Shown here piece after piece: positions 8,160 through 18,100 of a DNA stretch of 18,847 bases. The stretch spans positions 1-18,847 of the forward strand of contig DATJFH010000313.1 in the NCBI GenBank assembly GCA_035495815.1, written 5' to 3'. The translations under genes and the position numbers were made by a program. Under the pieces are notes generated by a model. It ran no database searches. It was given only the letters and a program-made list of their open reading frames with translations, and was not told the origin of the DNA. The first letter of the stretch is position 1; each line of letters begins with the position of its first letter. Origin of the DNA: DATJFH01 sp035495815 (GTDB lineage Bacteria > Acidobacteriota > Terriglobia > Bryobacterales > Bryobacteraceae).

Positions 8160-9950
8160 TTATTCCGCGCGGCAGGTAATCCTGGTGATACGAATCCGCC
8201 CCGCCTCTCCGGCCGCTACTTCGGAAGCGGCCATCACCAGCGTAGGGACATCCAGCGACAGCGCCGGCTGCTCGTTCACCGCCACGGTCATCTTACCTGC
8301 CGTCGAAGAGTAGGCGATCCGGAGTCTCGATTCGCCGCCTTCCGGCGTCTCGCCTGCCGGAATCTCGTATGAGGCCGTCGAGAGCTCCGATTTCATGATC
8401 AGCCGGATCGATCCATCTGTATGCTCGGCATACAGCGAATGCAGGTATGGGCCTCGTCCGATCGAGACCAGAAGTTCGCGGGACCCCGCCGGCTGCCGGG
8501 TAAGCCGCGCCGTGGCCTCGACCGTGAGGTTCGGGTTCAGCCGGGGCCGGTACCGTTCCAGCGGGCTGAACCACTGCGCGATCCGCACCCAGCGCGCGGG
8601 GCGGTTTTTCAGCATTTCGTCATAGGGCCCGGCAATGCCGAGCGCCAGGTTCGCGACAGCGCTATAGCCAAGAGCTACCGTTAAAACCACCGTCAGCATG
8701 ACGCGCGCCAGTCCCTTTGTCCTCGCAATGCGGATTCCCCACGCGGCCAGGGCAACCAGCGTTGCCAGCGGCAGGAAATCTACCTCATAGCGCTGGGTCG
8801 TGAATCCGGTGGCCGCTAGGAACAACAGGATTCCGGCAGCCGCCGCGAGCATCGCTCCCAGCAGGACGCGGATGTTGCGATTTCCAGCCGGCAGGATCCC
8901 GAGAAGAAACGGAGTGGTGCAGAACGCGCCCACCGCGGGCTCGATAAAATATCCCGGCGGAAACGGGTAGTTTGCTGAATCAAAAGGATAGCGGAAGACC
9001 GCGCGGATCCACGGAAATACCGGACCGAATTCGGGCAGGCAGAACAGATTGAAGTAGAGGCCGGGGAGGACATAGCGCGGATCGAGCTTGATGCGGTTCT
9101 GGTCCGCTCCGGCCAGCAGGTAGCGGATCCCGAATTCGAGCGGGTTCCCGAAGCGCGCGTAATTGTAGAGCGCGATGACCGCGCCAACGAGCGCAAAGGA
9201 AATCGCAAACGCAGACACCCCGGCTCGCGAACGGGAGAGCCGGAACCATAGGGCGGCCGCGGCCATGGCGCCCGCCAGTCCGAGGTGCGGCCGGCAGGCG
9301 ACCGCCAGTCCGAACAGGAGCCCGGATAGAGCAAACCACAGCGGCTCGCGATCCGAGTCAATGCCGCGCGCCAGGAAATACACCGCGCCCGAGATGAAAA
9401 AGTAGCCGCCGCCGATGGCGATCTCGTAGACCCAGACGCGGCTCAGCAAATACGGGACCGACTGGCAGACGCCGAGCGCCAGCAGCATCGTACCGAGCAG
9501 CCATGGCGCTGGCGTCGCCCCGGCCAAATCCAAAATTAGGAGGAGCGCGCCGCAGGAAAACAGGAATCCGCCAAAGCAGAGGAGGAACAGGGCGAAATTC
9601 TCGGGCAGGTCGTGGCCGGTGGCCAGGCGCCAGGGGGCAAAAAGAAGAGCCGCCGGGGCAGCGCCGTGGTACAGGTAATAGCGCCCGTTGTAGAGCGCCA
9701 TATCCTGCATCTTCAGCGAGTCATCGACCGCCGGATCCCACGGATCAGGCTGCGACAGCAGCTTCGGATTGGGCTCGATGGGGACCGAGAGCCGGCCGCT
9801 GGCGAATCCTCTGCCAAGATAGTCGTAATAGCCGCCGAGGTCGTAGCCCCAGTCGAATTTACCGCCGGCCGAACGCACCGCCCAGAGATAGTAGGGTCCG
9901 ATGGCGGCCGCCGCGAGCGCGAAAACGGCCCAGCCGGCCCGGAGCTTCAC
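8160..9950 (-). CDS. GT-C-like multi-pass membrane protein, putative glycosyltransferase
   Basis: The 596-residue protein has roughly ten to twelve hydrophobic helices over residues 5-440, then a soluble C-terminal part (about 455-596) rich in beta-type segments (e.g. KMTVAVNEQPALSLDVPTL). The first outward loop holds WGYDLGGYYDYLGRGFASGRL (split: Asp37 and Asp43 are the acidic residues) and later YNGRYYLYHGAAPAALLFAP. An early acidic loop followed by many helices is the pattern of GT-C enzymes, which use lipid-linked sugar donors on the periplasmic face; substrate and acceptor are unknown. The start is GTG at 9948-9950, overlapping the TGA of the upstream gene as GTGA, which implies translational coupling. 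The same frame stays open far upstream through the preceding gene, but that part lacks membrane or family signal and is rejected. Membrane protein is certain; GT-C assignment is inference. Confidence 0.65.
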   Translation of the reverse strand: MKLRAGWAVFALAAAAIGPYYLWAVRSAGGKFDWGYDLGGYYDYLGRGFASGRLSVPIEPNPKLLSQPDPWDPAVDDSLKMQDMALYNGRYYLYHGAAPAALLFAPWRLATGHDLPENFALFLLCFGGFLFSCGALLLILDLAGATPAPWLLGTMLLALGVCQSVPYLLSRVWVYEIAIGGGYFFISGAVYFLARGIDSDREPLWFALSGLLFGLAVACRPHLGLAGAMAAAALWFRLSRSRAGVSAFAISFALVGAVIALYNYARFGNPLEFGIRYLLAGADQNRIKLDPRYVLPGLYFNLFCLPEFGPVFPWIRAVFRYPFDSANYPFPPGYFIEPAVGAFCTTPFLLGILPAGNRNIRVLLGAMLAAAAGILLFLAATGFTTQRYEVDFLPLATLVALAAWGIRIARTKGLARVMLTVVLTVALGYSAVANLALGIAGPYDEMLKNRPARWVRIAQWFSPLERYRPRLNPNLTVEATARLTRQPAGSRELLVSIGRGPYLHSLYAEHTDGSIRLIMKSELSTASYEIPAGETPEGGESRLRIAYSSTAGKMTVAVNEQPALSLDVPTLVMAASEVAAGEAGRIRITRITCRAE

Positions 9951-10816
9951 ACGAGCGACAGCACGCCCCGTTCGAAGGCGATGCACTCGGCGATCGAGGC
10001 TACCAAGTTGTCGCCTTCGCCTTCGTACTCGAGCGCCACCAGATGCGCATAACGGTTCTTCACCAGCGCCTTCAGCAGGCCCACGATGTCGATCACGCCG
10101 CGTCCAAGCGGAGCGCCCTTTGCCTTGGCGGTGGCTTCGCTGATGTCTTTGATGTGGATGTCGTAAAGGCGGGGCCCGTGTTTCGAGGCCACCATTGCCG
10201 GATCCACGCCGCAGCGGAAAGTGTGGCCGACGTCCATGCAGACGCCGATCTTCTTGTCCGCGGCGGCCAGCCACTCCAGTACGTCCAGCGGAGAGAAGGC
10301 TCCCAACTTGTCCTGCGGACCATGATTGTGAATCGCCGCCAGCAGGTCGAAATCCTTGATCACTTTGCTTACCGTAGGCACGGTCTCGCGATTGACGCCG
10401 ATCGTGATAGTCTTCGCGCCGATGTCGCGGGCGTATTCGAACGCCGTCCGGACTTCCTCCTCGGTGTTTTTGCGCAGGTAAATCACCCCGCAGCCGACGA
10501 TCTGAATCCCGGAATCCGCGAACTTCTTGCGCATCGAGGAGCGCTCTTCCTGCGTGCTGGTCAACTTCAGGTGAACATCTTTCAGCGCGATGTACTGAAT
10601 GCCCACGCGGCGGCAGCACGCGATGGTGTCGTCCACTGAAAGCTTCCGCGTGGAATAGGAGGTCATGCCGACCTTCAAACCGTGAAATTCCTCGGATTTT
10701 TTCTTGGCCACCCCAGCCGGGTCCCGGTTCTCCGCGGGCAGGGCCCACGCCGAGGCCAGGCTCGCGCCGGCCAGCCGGATGGCGTCGCGGCGATGCAATC
10801 GATTGGAAACAATCAT
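9947..10816 (-). CDS. Tat-exported sugar phosphate isomerase/epimerase-like TIM-barrel protein
   Basis: This 289-residue protein begins with a twin-arginine signal (HRRDAIRLAGASLASAWALPA). A xylose-isomerase-like TIM barrel (AP endonuclease 2 superfamily) follows at residues about 45-285. Visible family motifs are AAIHNHG, the metal-site stretch CMDVGHTF, DIHIKD, APLGRGVID and the late LEYEGEGDN, giving the Asp, His and Glu ligands expected for a divalent metal. Relatives isomerise, epimerise or otherwise rearrange sugars and inositols; many secreted members in Acidobacteriota and Planctomycetota have no proven substrate. I prefer the ATG at 10816, which has GGAG 12 bases upstream, over an in-frame GTG at 10852 that has no ribosome site and would bury the Tat signal. 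Its stop overlaps the GT-C-like gene start (GTGA). Fold and export are well supported; the reaction is unknown. Confidence 0.85.
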   Translation of the reverse strand: MIVSNRLHRRDAIRLAGASLASAWALPAENRDPAGVAKKKSEEFHGLKVGMTSYSTRKLSVDDTIACCRRVGIQYIALKDVHLKLTSTQEERSSMRKKFADSGIQIVGCGVIYLRKNTEEEVRTAFEYARDIGAKTITIGVNRETVPTVSKVIKDFDLLAAIHNHGPQDKLGAFSPLDVLEWLAAADKKIGVCMDVGHTFRCGVDPAMVASKHGPRLYDIHIKDISEATAKAKGAPLGRGVIDIVGLLKALVKNRYAHLVALEYEGEGDNLVASIAECIAFERGVLSLV

Positions 10817-10890
10817 GGCTGTTTGCTTCTCCAGGCTTTCTGACAATAACACAGGCTGGTGAAAACCTGTATTTCTGACGATAAAGAACC

Positions 10891-11943
10891 ATGCGAAAAC
10901 TCGCGACGACTTTCTGTCTGGCCGGTCTCTGCAGTTTCGCCGCCCAGGCTCAATCCAGCCTGGGGTTGGTGCAACCGGACGCAGGGCTCGTTTTTGGCAT
11001 TGAATGGCGCAAGATCGTGGCCTCCCCGGTGGGTGGTATCCTCACCGAGCAGCTCAAGAAAGGCTTGCCGTCCGCGTCTGAAGCGCAAGCCCTCCAGGAC
11101 ATGCTGCTCAATGACGTGGAGTCGGTGGTGGTAGCCTCGTCGGCCGCGGCGTTGAACAAGGCTGCCGGCCAACCGCCCGTGCTGGTCGTCGTCAAAGGGC
11201 GCTTCAAGCCGGATCTGCTCAAAGGTTTGGTTCCCAAGGGCGTCGCCGTGGAGAAGTACCGGGGGGTGGACCTGATCGAAGGCCCACGCACGCCCGCCGA
11301 GGGCGCCAGGGCTGGGGCGGAGCAGCGAGTCGCCCTCTTGGACGAAAGCACGATCCTGGCGGGCGATCGCCGTGAACTGCGCGCCGCCATCGATCGGATC
11401 AAGGCGGGCAAGCTCGGCGCTCCAGGCCGTGGCATTCTGGCCGGAATAGGGCCGCTGTCCGCCAATAACCAGGTCTGGATGATCGTCGATATCCCTGCCG
11501 GCGCCCTCAAGGAAGCGCCCCCGGCCGCGGCCCAGATGTTCGCGGGAGTAAAGAGCACGGAGCTTGGGATCAGCTTCGGCGAGGGATTTGGTTTGCATAT
11601 TAACTTGCTGGCCAAGGACGATGCTTCAGCACAGACCATGGCCCAGGGGCTGCAAGGCCTGCTGGCGCTGGGCGCCATGAGCCAGAGCCAGTCGCCGGCC
11701 GCCATGGAGATGATGAAGAAAATCACGATCACCTCCGAAAGCACGCGCGTGAAGATGGCTCTCGATCTCAGCCGTGCTGAAGTCGAGAAGCTCATCGCAG
11801 AGGTCCGGTCGGCCAAGACTGGCGCGGCGCCCAAGGCAGTTACTGCGCCCGCCCCGCCGCCCGAGCCGTCCGGTCCGAAAACCATCCGGATTACGGGACT
11901 GGACAGCGGTCCTATCGAAGTTCCTGCCCCGGAGAAGAAATAG
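10891..11943 (+). CDS. Secreted protein of unknown function
   Basis: The 350-residue protein has a clear Sec signal peptide (MRKLATTFCLAGLCSFAAQA, cut before QSS). The mature part is mixed alpha/beta. It has an opening PDAGLVFGIEWRKIVASPVG, a segment PVLVVVKGRFKPDLLKGL, then VALLDESTILAGDRRELRAA followed by IDRIKAGKLG. The order 'residues near the membrane surface, computed score, stored value' is not inferable; I recognise only a resemblance to other secreted acidobacterial proteins with the same PDA...SP...G opening, which may be related to DUF3352. No catalytic motif is visible. The last 45 residues are Pro/Ala-rich and probably disordered, ending in PAPEKK. The start ATG has only a weak ribosome site (AAAGAA). 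It is divergent from the isomerase gene across 74 bp that must hold both promoters. A single-gene unit; function unknown. Confidence 0.75.
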   Translation: MRKLATTFCLAGLCSFAAQAQSSLGLVQPDAGLVFGIEWRKIVASPVGGILTEQLKKGLPSASEAQALQDMLLNDVESVVVASSAAALNKAAGQPPVLVVVKGRFKPDLLKGLVPKGVAVEKYRGVDLIEGPRTPAEGARAGAEQRVALLDESTILAGDRRELRAAIDRIKAGKLGAPGRGILAGIGPLSANNQVWMIVDIPAGALKEAPPAAAQMFAGVKSTELGISFGEGFGLHINLLAKDDASAQTMAQGLQGLLALGAMSQSQSPAAMEMMKKITITSESTRVKMALDLSRAEVEKLIAEVRSAKTGAAPKAVTAPAPPPEPSGPKTIRITGLDSGPIEVPAPEKK

Positions 11944-11977
11944 CGGGCAAAGCAGTATATCTCCGAGCTCTTGCCCG
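11944..11977 (+). other. Inverted repeat directly after the secreted-protein stop codon
   Basis: CGGGCAA (11944-11950) and TTGCCCG (11971-11977) are perfect complements around a 20-nt spacer. No T tract follows. It could protect the 3' end of the transcript or pause polymerase. Confidence 0.4.
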
Positions 11978-12167
11978 AGCCGGGCGTAGCGCGCCGGTGT
12001 CCGCCGTCAGACAAGCCCGCCGGCGAAGCATTCCGCCGCGCCCCATCGCAAGTGCTGCTGGCCACCACCAGCGCTCTCGGAATCCGGGTGCGCGGAGGGA
12101 TCAACGCGGAGGCAGGCAGTAATCCGGAAGCGAGAGCGGCAAGACACAGCGGGTGTCGAAGACCGCG

Positions 12168-12197
12168 GCGCCTGAGACCCGCGCGGCGCTCTTTTTT
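12168..12197 (+). terminator. Candidate intrinsic terminator, GC stem plus T tract
   Basis: GCGCC (12168-12172) pairs with GGCGC (12185-12189) around a 12-nt loop and is followed by TCTTTTTT (12190-12197). An alternative fold pairs CCGCG (12163-12167) with CGCGG (12182-12186). The T tract is the best in the window. It would end a plus-strand transcript about 225 nt after the secreted-protein stop, or end a small RNA. Confidence 0.4.
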
Positions 12198-12224
12198 GTC
12201 GGCAGGTCAGCAGCGCGCCGACAA
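12196..12224. other. 8-bp perfect inverted repeat
   Basis: TTGTCGGC (12196-12203) and GCCGACAA (12217-12224) are perfect complements with a 13-nt loop. An 8-bp stem of this loop size is not rare by chance at this GC content; it is listed because it is one of several in a gene-free stretch. Confidence 0.35.
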
Positions 12225-12292
12225 GGCAAATCAACGGAGCATAGTAGAAATGGTTCCCGTCCAATCGACGCAGGATACTCGTGCATCGATCG

Positions 12293-12336
12293 CTCGCTGA
12301 CAGCCTGGCCAGCCCGGCGGAACAGTCATCAGCGAG
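12293..12336. other. 8-bp perfect inverted repeat
   Basis: CTCGCTGA (12293-12300) and TCAGCGAG (12329-12336) are perfect complements with a 28-nt spacer that itself contains the palindrome CTGGCCAG. No function can be assigned. Confidence 0.3.
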
Positions 12337-12379
12337 GCCGTCGCCCAAAACCTACTGCCCGCCTTGGATCACCAGTAAG

Positions 12380-12410
12380 CGGTGAGCAGTTGCCGACGCG
12401 CTGACCACCG
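12380..12410. other. Interrupted inverted repeat
   Basis: CGGTG-AG-CAG (12380-12389) pairs with CTG-AC-CACCG (12401-12410), 5 plus 3 bp around a two-by-two internal loop with an 11-nt apical loop. It lies just upstream of the large nested hairpin and might be part of the same structure. Confidence 0.3.
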
Positions 12411-12425
12411 GGCGAACAACAGGCG

Positions 12426-12535
12426 GCCACGCGGCCCAGCAAGCGCAAACTCCTGACCATCCGGCTGCTGATACAAAGAATCAGCAGCCGCCAGTCAGGT
12501 TGGGGCAGGCTTTTGCACCTCCGGGCCGCGCTGGC
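12426..12535. ncRNA. Large nested imperfect hairpin upstream of the phosphorylase gene; possible structured RNA or leader element
   Basis: Four successive stems share one axis. The apical stem is a perfect 11 bp: CGGCTGCTGAT (12462-12472) with ATCAGCAGCCG (12480-12490) around the 7-nt loop ACAAAGA. Outside it CCTGAC (12452-12457) pairs with GTCAGG (12494-12499), then GCAAA (12445-12449) with TTTGC (12512-12516), then GCCACGCGGCCC (12426-12437) with GGGCCGCG-C-TGGC (12523-12535, one bulge). That is about 34 pairs in 110 nt. The apical stem alone is unlikely by chance. It ends 72 bases before the phosphorylase ATG, so a cis-acting leader is one reading; a small RNA on either strand or a mobile-element remnant are others. 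No T tract follows, so it is not a normal terminator. No known RNA family is recognised. Confidence 0.4.
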
Positions 12536-12607
12536 AAGCAAGCGAAAGGCGATGCTAACCTTTAAGCTGCGCCCAGTGCTACGCTATGGGCTTCCGACGC
12601 ATGCAAG

Positions 12608-15154
12608 ATGCCATTTCAAATCAGACCCATTCGTGAGTTTCTCGTCCGGCCCTCGTTGCCCCCGGCCCTGTCCAGGATGTCGGAGTTGGCCTACAACATC
12701 GTTTGGAGTTGGGAGCCGATACTGCGCGCTCTGTTCCGACGGCTCGATCCGGCACTGTGGCGCGAATGCGGCTACAATCCCGTGGCCCTGCTGGGGCGGG
12801 TGTCCCAGTCTACGCTCGACCGCTTGGCCGCCGATCCGCGTTATCTGGCGCTCTATAACCTTGCCTGCGAGCGTTACGACGCTCACATCAAGCAGCGGGA
12901 TTCCGAAGCCGGCGGTCCGCTGATTGCCTACTTTTCGGCGGAGTACGGACTTACCGAGTGCCTGCCGATCTACTCCGGCGGCCTCGGCATCCTGTCCGGC
13001 GATCATTTGAAATCAGCCAGCGATACATCGATTCCGCTGGTGGGCGTCGGCCTGCTTTACCAGGGAGGGTATTTCCGGCAGTATCTGAATCAGGATGGCT
13101 GGCAGCAGGAGCGCTATCCAACCAACGATTTCTTCACGCTGCCTGTCCTCCCGGTGCGCGACTCGGCCGGGCAGAATCTGAAGGTGACGGTCAAGCTGCC
13201 ATCCGGGCCGGTGTGGCTGCAAGTGTGGCGCCTGCTGGTAGGCCGCGTCAGCCTGTATCTGCTCGACTCCAACATCCCGGACAACCATCTCCAGCAGGAC
13301 CGGGACATCACCGATCAACTCTACGGCGGGGACAGCGACAAGCGCATCCGCCAGGAGATCGTGCTTGGGATCGGCGGGTTGCGCGCGCTGAACGCGCTCG
13401 GCCTGCAGCCGACCGTGTACCACATGAATGAAGGCCACTCGGCCTTTCTCGCTCTGGAGCGCATCCGCCTGCTGATGCTGGAACAGAAGCTGAATTTCGA
13501 GGAGGCTCTGGAGGCGTGTCGCGTGAACAACGTGTTTACGACGCACACTCCGGTGCCGGCGGGAATCGACCTGTTCGATCCCGGCATGATGTATTTCTAC
13601 TTCCAGGAATACTGCCAGACAGCCGGAATCAATTTCGACCAGCTCCTGTCGCTCGGAAGGCGCGATCCGAACGATGGCGACGAGCGCTTTTCCATGGCGG
13701 TTCTGGCGCTCAAGACATCCTCCTACCGGAATGCCGTGAGCCGGCTGCATCGTCAAGTCTCGCAGGAAATGTGGTCCGGGCTCTGGCCGCAACTGCCGGT
13801 TTGGGAAGTGCCGATCACTGCGGTGACCAATGGCGTCCATCTGACCACCTGGCTCAATGGAGATCTGGCGGCGCTCTATGATCAGTACCTGCAGCCGGAC
13901 TGGCGGGACCGGGTGAATGATTTTGCCTCCTGGGAACAGGTGCGCGACATTCCTGACGAGGAGCTGCTCGAAGTTCACCGGCGGCGCAAGCGCCGGCTGA
14001 TCTCGTTTGTCCGCCAGAGCCAGACGGAAGCCGCGCTGCGGAGGAAATCCTCGGCCGCGGAATTGAAGCGCGCCGGAGAAGTGCTGGATCCGAATGCGCT
14101 CACCATCGGGTTCGCGCGCCGGTTCGCGACGTACAAACGAGCCACGCTGCTGTTTCGCGACGTGGATCGACTGCGGCGCATCCTCTCCGACAAGGACCGG
14201 CCCGTGCAGATCATCATCGCCGGCAAAGCCCATCCGCGCGATCAGCCGGGGAAGAGTTTCATACGGGAAATCGTGCAGCTCTCCCGCCATCCCGAATTGT
14301 GGAAGCGGCTTGTCTTTATCGAAGACTACGATATGAAGGTCGCGCGGGAGATGGTCCAGGGAGTGGACCTGTGGCTGAACACCCCGCGCCGCGGGGAAGA
14401 AGCCTGCGGGACCAGCGGGATGAAGGCCGGAATCAACGGCGTGTTGAACCTCAGCATCCTGGACGGCTGGTTCGACGAAGCGTACGAGAATTCCGGGGGA
14501 TGGGCGATCGGCGACCGCGAGCCCTATTGGGAGGAACAGGACAGCATTCATTCGAGCGCCATCTATTACCTGCTCGAAAACGAGATCGTGCCCATGTTCT
14601 TCGAGCAGCGAGGCCAGTCGGCGCATTATGACTGGCTGCGGCGAATTAAGCAGTCGTTGATGTATTTGAGCCCGCAGTTCGATTGTCGGCGGATGGTCAC
14701 CGAATACATGACCCAACTTTACGAGCCCGCCCACACAGCCATGATTTCGTTGTGCCGGCAGGGCTTCGAGAATGCAAGAGAGAAGGCTTCGTGGAACGCG
14801 CGTATAGCCCAGGTTTGGGACCGCGTTCGCATCGTCGAGACCAGTCCGGCGCCGGTCGGCGCGGTCACCAGCGGGAAGACTCTGGTTGTGCGCGCGGCTG
14901 TAGATCTGGCCGGCCTCCAGCCGAAAGATGTGAGGGTAGAAGCGGTGCTGGGCAGGATCGGACCGGGCGGCAACCTCGAAGATACGGAAGTGATCGTGCT
15001 GCCGTCGACCGAACAGTTCGAAGGGGCGACCGTATTCTCGAAGGAGATTACGCCTCGGCACACCGGCCGTCTAGGCTACGCGCTGCGCGTGAGTCCGAAT
15101 CATTACGACGATCCGTTGACACGGCCGTGTCCGGACCTGCTGCGCTGGAGTTAG
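12608..15154 (+). CDS. glgP: Alpha-glucan (glycogen/maltodextrin) phosphorylase, GT35
   Basis: The 848-residue cytoplasmic enzyme releases glucose 1-phosphate from the non-reducing ends of alpha-1,4-glucans using phosphate and pyridoxal phosphate. It belongs to the subfamily with an N-terminal DUF3417 region (residues about 10-100, ELAYNIVWSWEPILRALF). The catalytic body starts with AYFSAEYGLTECLPIYSGGLG (split from about residue 107) and IPLVGVGLLYQGGYFRQYL. It continues with YHMNEGHSAFLALERIR, FTTHTPVPAGIDLF and FARRFATYKRATLLF, and contains the cofactor-binding GTSGMKAG, with Lys606 as the expected Schiff-base lysine. The last 120 residues form an extra beta-type region seen in this subfamily. 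The ATG at 12608 matches the family start, but no clear ribosome site is visible. It stands alone, with no other glycogen gene adjacent, behind a long untranslated region with a large hairpin. Confidence 0.93.
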   Translation: MPFQIRPIREFLVRPSLPPALSRMSELAYNIVWSWEPILRALFRRLDPALWRECGYNPVALLGRVSQSTLDRLAADPRYLALYNLACERYDAHIKQRDSEAGGPLIAYFSAEYGLTECLPIYSGGLGILSGDHLKSASDTSIPLVGVGLLYQGGYFRQYLNQDGWQQERYPTNDFFTLPVLPVRDSAGQNLKVTVKLPSGPVWLQVWRLLVGRVSLYLLDSNIPDNHLQQDRDITDQLYGGDSDKRIRQEIVLGIGGLRALNALGLQPTVYHMNEGHSAFLALERIRLLMLEQKLNFEEALEACRVNNVFTTHTPVPAGIDLFDPGMMYFYFQEYCQTAGINFDQLLSLGRRDPNDGDERFSMAVLALKTSSYRNAVSRLHRQVSQEMWSGLWPQLPVWEVPITAVTNGVHLTTWLNGDLAALYDQYLQPDWRDRVNDFASWEQVRDIPDEELLEVHRRRKRRLISFVRQSQTEAALRRKSSAAELKRAGEVLDPNALTIGFARRFATYKRATLLFRDVDRLRRILSDKDRPVQIIIAGKAHPRDQPGKSFIREIVQLSRHPELWKRLVFIEDYDMKVAREMVQGVDLWLNTPRRGEEACGTSGMKAGINGVLNLSILDGWFDEAYENSGGWAIGDREPYWEEQDSIHSSAIYYLLENEIVPMFFEQRGQSAHYDWLRRIKQSLMYLSPQFDCRRMVTEYMTQLYEPAHTAMISLCRQGFENAREKASWNARIAQVWDRVRIVETSPAPVGAVTSGKTLVVRAAVDLAGLQPKDVRVEAVLGRIGPGGNLEDTEVIVLPSTEQFEGATVFSKEITPRHTGRLGYALRVSPNHYDDPLTRPCPDLLRWS

Positions 15155-18100
15155 CTACAGCAACATCGCCGCTGAGTGCTCGCTCATGTTGGGGCAACGC
15201 GCCCCGTCGGGTTTCAATTCTCGATGGCAGCCTTTCATGCCGAAGCGCGCCGTAGGCCGGGCCTACCTCCTCGAGCCTCACCGGCCCGGCCCGGACTCGA
15301 TGGACGAACGGCCCGGCGGCCAACAGGTAGCGGCCGTTTGCCCTTATCTTTGCAACAACATTGAAGCCCCATTGATGATATAATTCGAGTGGATTTGTCC
15401 GTTTGGAGCGCGTATGAGCACTACGAAGCGAATCGCGTTGTTCGCTGCCCTAACCGGCGCCACCCTGTTAGCCGCCGAGTTGTCGAAGCCCTTCACCCCC
15501 CAGCAACGCCGCTGGTGGGCATTTCAGAAGGTGATCAAGCCGGCGATCCCGGCAACCGCGGATCCGGCGTGGGTGAAAAACGAAGTGGACGCCTTCGTCC
15601 TCGCCAAACTCGAGGAGAAAAAACTCAAGCCGGCGCCACCAGCCGACAAGGTGACGCTGATCCGCAGAGCCACCATCGACCTCACTGGCTTGCTGCCGAC
15701 GCCTGAAGAAGTACAGGCGTTTGTCAGCGACCAATCACCCGGAGCCTTCGCGAAGGTGGTCGACCGCCTGCTGGCCTCGCCCCGGTACGGGGAGCGTTGG
15801 GCTCGCCACTGGCTCGATCTCGCCCGATATGCCGATAGCGAGGGCTTCAAGAGCGATGAGACGCGTCCCAACATCTGGCGTTACCGCGATTACGTCATCC
15901 AATCGTTCAACCAGGACAAGCCTTACGACCGTTTCATGAAAGAGCAGATCGCGGGCGACGAGTTGTACCCGAACGACCCGGCAGCGCTCATCGCCACGGG
16001 CTTCAACCGCCATTTTCCGGATGAGAGCAATGCCCGCAACCTGATGCAGCGCCGCCAGGAGCTGTTGAACGACATTACCGATACGGTATCGGCCACGTTC
16101 CTGGGCATGACGTACGGTTGCGCCCGCTGCCACGATCATAAGTTCGATCCGATACTGCACAAGGATTACTACCGCCTTCAGGCATTCTTCGCCAACACGC
16201 GCATCGAGGACAATGCCAGTCTGGAGCCCGAGGCACAGCGCCGGCAACTGGCTGAAAAACGCGCCGTGTGGGAGGAGAAGACCAAGGACATCCGCGGCGA
16301 AATGGACAAACTGGTCCAGCCGGCGATGGCCAAGCTGTTCAAGGACAGCTTCGACAAGTTTCCCCCGGAAATTCAGGAATCGTTCACGACCGCTCCCGAG
16401 CAGCGCACCCCGATCCAGTGGCAGATGTACTACAAGGTCAAGCCCCAGCTTGAACATTCGCCTGAGGATGTGGCCAAGAAGCTGAAAGGCGCCGATGCCA
16501 CGCGCTGGGCGGAGTTGAAAGCGGAACTGGCCAAGTTCGACGGGATCAAGCCGCCGGATCCTCCCGTGGCCCAGGCCATGATCGACAACGGCAGGCGCTC
16601 GCCGGCGACACACGTGCTCGCAGTCGGAGTTTATGACGCCTATAAGGAGGAAGTGCAGCCGGGCTTCCTGTCCATTCTCGATCCGACGGACGCCAAGATC
16701 ACGCCGCCGGAAGCAGTGGACTCTTCCGGGCGCCGGAGCGCGCTGGCCAACTGGCTGGCCGATCCGCAGAACCCGCTCTCCACGCGCGTCATGGCGAACC
16801 GTATCTGGCATTACCATTTCGGCCGGGGCATCGTGGGATCCCCGAGCGATTTCGGTGTCATGGGGGAGCGGCCGGCCAACAAGGAATTGCTCGAATACCT
16901 GACCGCGACCTTTGTCGAGAACGGCTGGAGCATCAAAAAAATGCACCGGCTGATCATGCTTTCGAACACCTATCAGCAGTCGTCCAGGTTCAATGAAGAG
17001 GCGGCCAAAATCGATCCGGAGGACAAGCTGGTCTGGCGTTACAATCGCCATCGCCTGGAAGGCGAAGTGATCCGGGATGCGATGCTTCAGGCAAGCGGCC
17101 GGCTGAACCTCAAAATGGGCGGTCCCGGGGTATTTCCGCCGCTGCCCCAAGGCGTGGATCCGCGCGGGGGCTGGAAGCGGTCCGAGACTCCGGAGAACAC
17201 GCAGCGGCGCAGCGTCTACACCTTCGTGCGCAGAAATACGCGCTATCCGATGTTCGAAGTTTTCGATATGCCGGATACGCACGAGAGCTGTCCGCGAAGG
17301 GCAACCACCACCACGGCGCCACAGGCGCTGGAGCTGCTGAATAATGACCTCGTGCTGGACTGGTCCCGTTCCCTGGCCGGGCGCGTACTCAATGACGGCG
17401 GCCTGAGTCCGGAAGCGCAGGTCGACCGCGCGTATCGCCTTGCTTTTGCGCGCACGCCCAGCGACAGCGAACGGAAGGCGGCGCTGGACTTCCTGGCGCG
17501 GCAATCCTCGATTCTGGCCGAGCGCATGGCTACCGACCCGAAGACGCCGCTGCCGGACAACCTTCCCGCGGGTGTGGAAAAGGTGCGGGCGGCGGCTCTG
17601 GTGGATCTCTGCCATGCGCTGCTGAATTCGAATGAATTTGTCTATGTGAATTAGCGGAGAGCTTCGTATGAACTCCAAATTGGCTCACAACTGGCAGGTT
17701 TCCTCCCGCCGGGATTTTTTCCGCCGGGCCGGCAGCGGACTGGCTGGAATCGCTCTGGCAAACATGCTTCAGAAGGATGGCTTACTGGCGGCGTCGACCC
17801 TGGCGGATCCGCTCGCCGCCCGCAACCCGCATCACGAGCCTAAAGCCAAATCCGTCATCTGGCTGTTCATGGAAGGCGGGCCCAGCCACATCGATCTGTT
17901 CGACCCTAAGCCCAAGCTGACCGAGCTCAGCGGGAAGCCGATGCCGGACTCGTTCGGCAAGCCCATCACCGCCATGGGCACGGCCGGCAATACCCTGCTC
18001 GGTTCCAAACGCACCTTCAAACAGTACGGGCAGAGCGGCATGTGGGTCTCCGACTGGTATCCGCACATCGCGCAGCACGTCGACGAGATGTCCATCATCC

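Larger units (their letters stand above)
11944..12607. other. 664-bp region without a convincing gene, rich in inverted repeats
   Basis: No frame here shows a recognisable domain, a plausible ribosome site plus start, or the codon pattern of the neighbouring genes. The longest open frames are about 110 codons or less and look like chance. The region holds separate inverted repeats at 11944-11977, 12168-12189, 12196-12224, 12293-12336, 12380-12410 and a large nested one at 12426-12535, plus a TCTTTTTT stretch at 12190-12197. It could hold the end of one transcript, an untranslated leader of the phosphorylase gene, a non-coding RNA, or a decayed gene. I cannot choose between these from sequence alone. 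Confidence 0.5.
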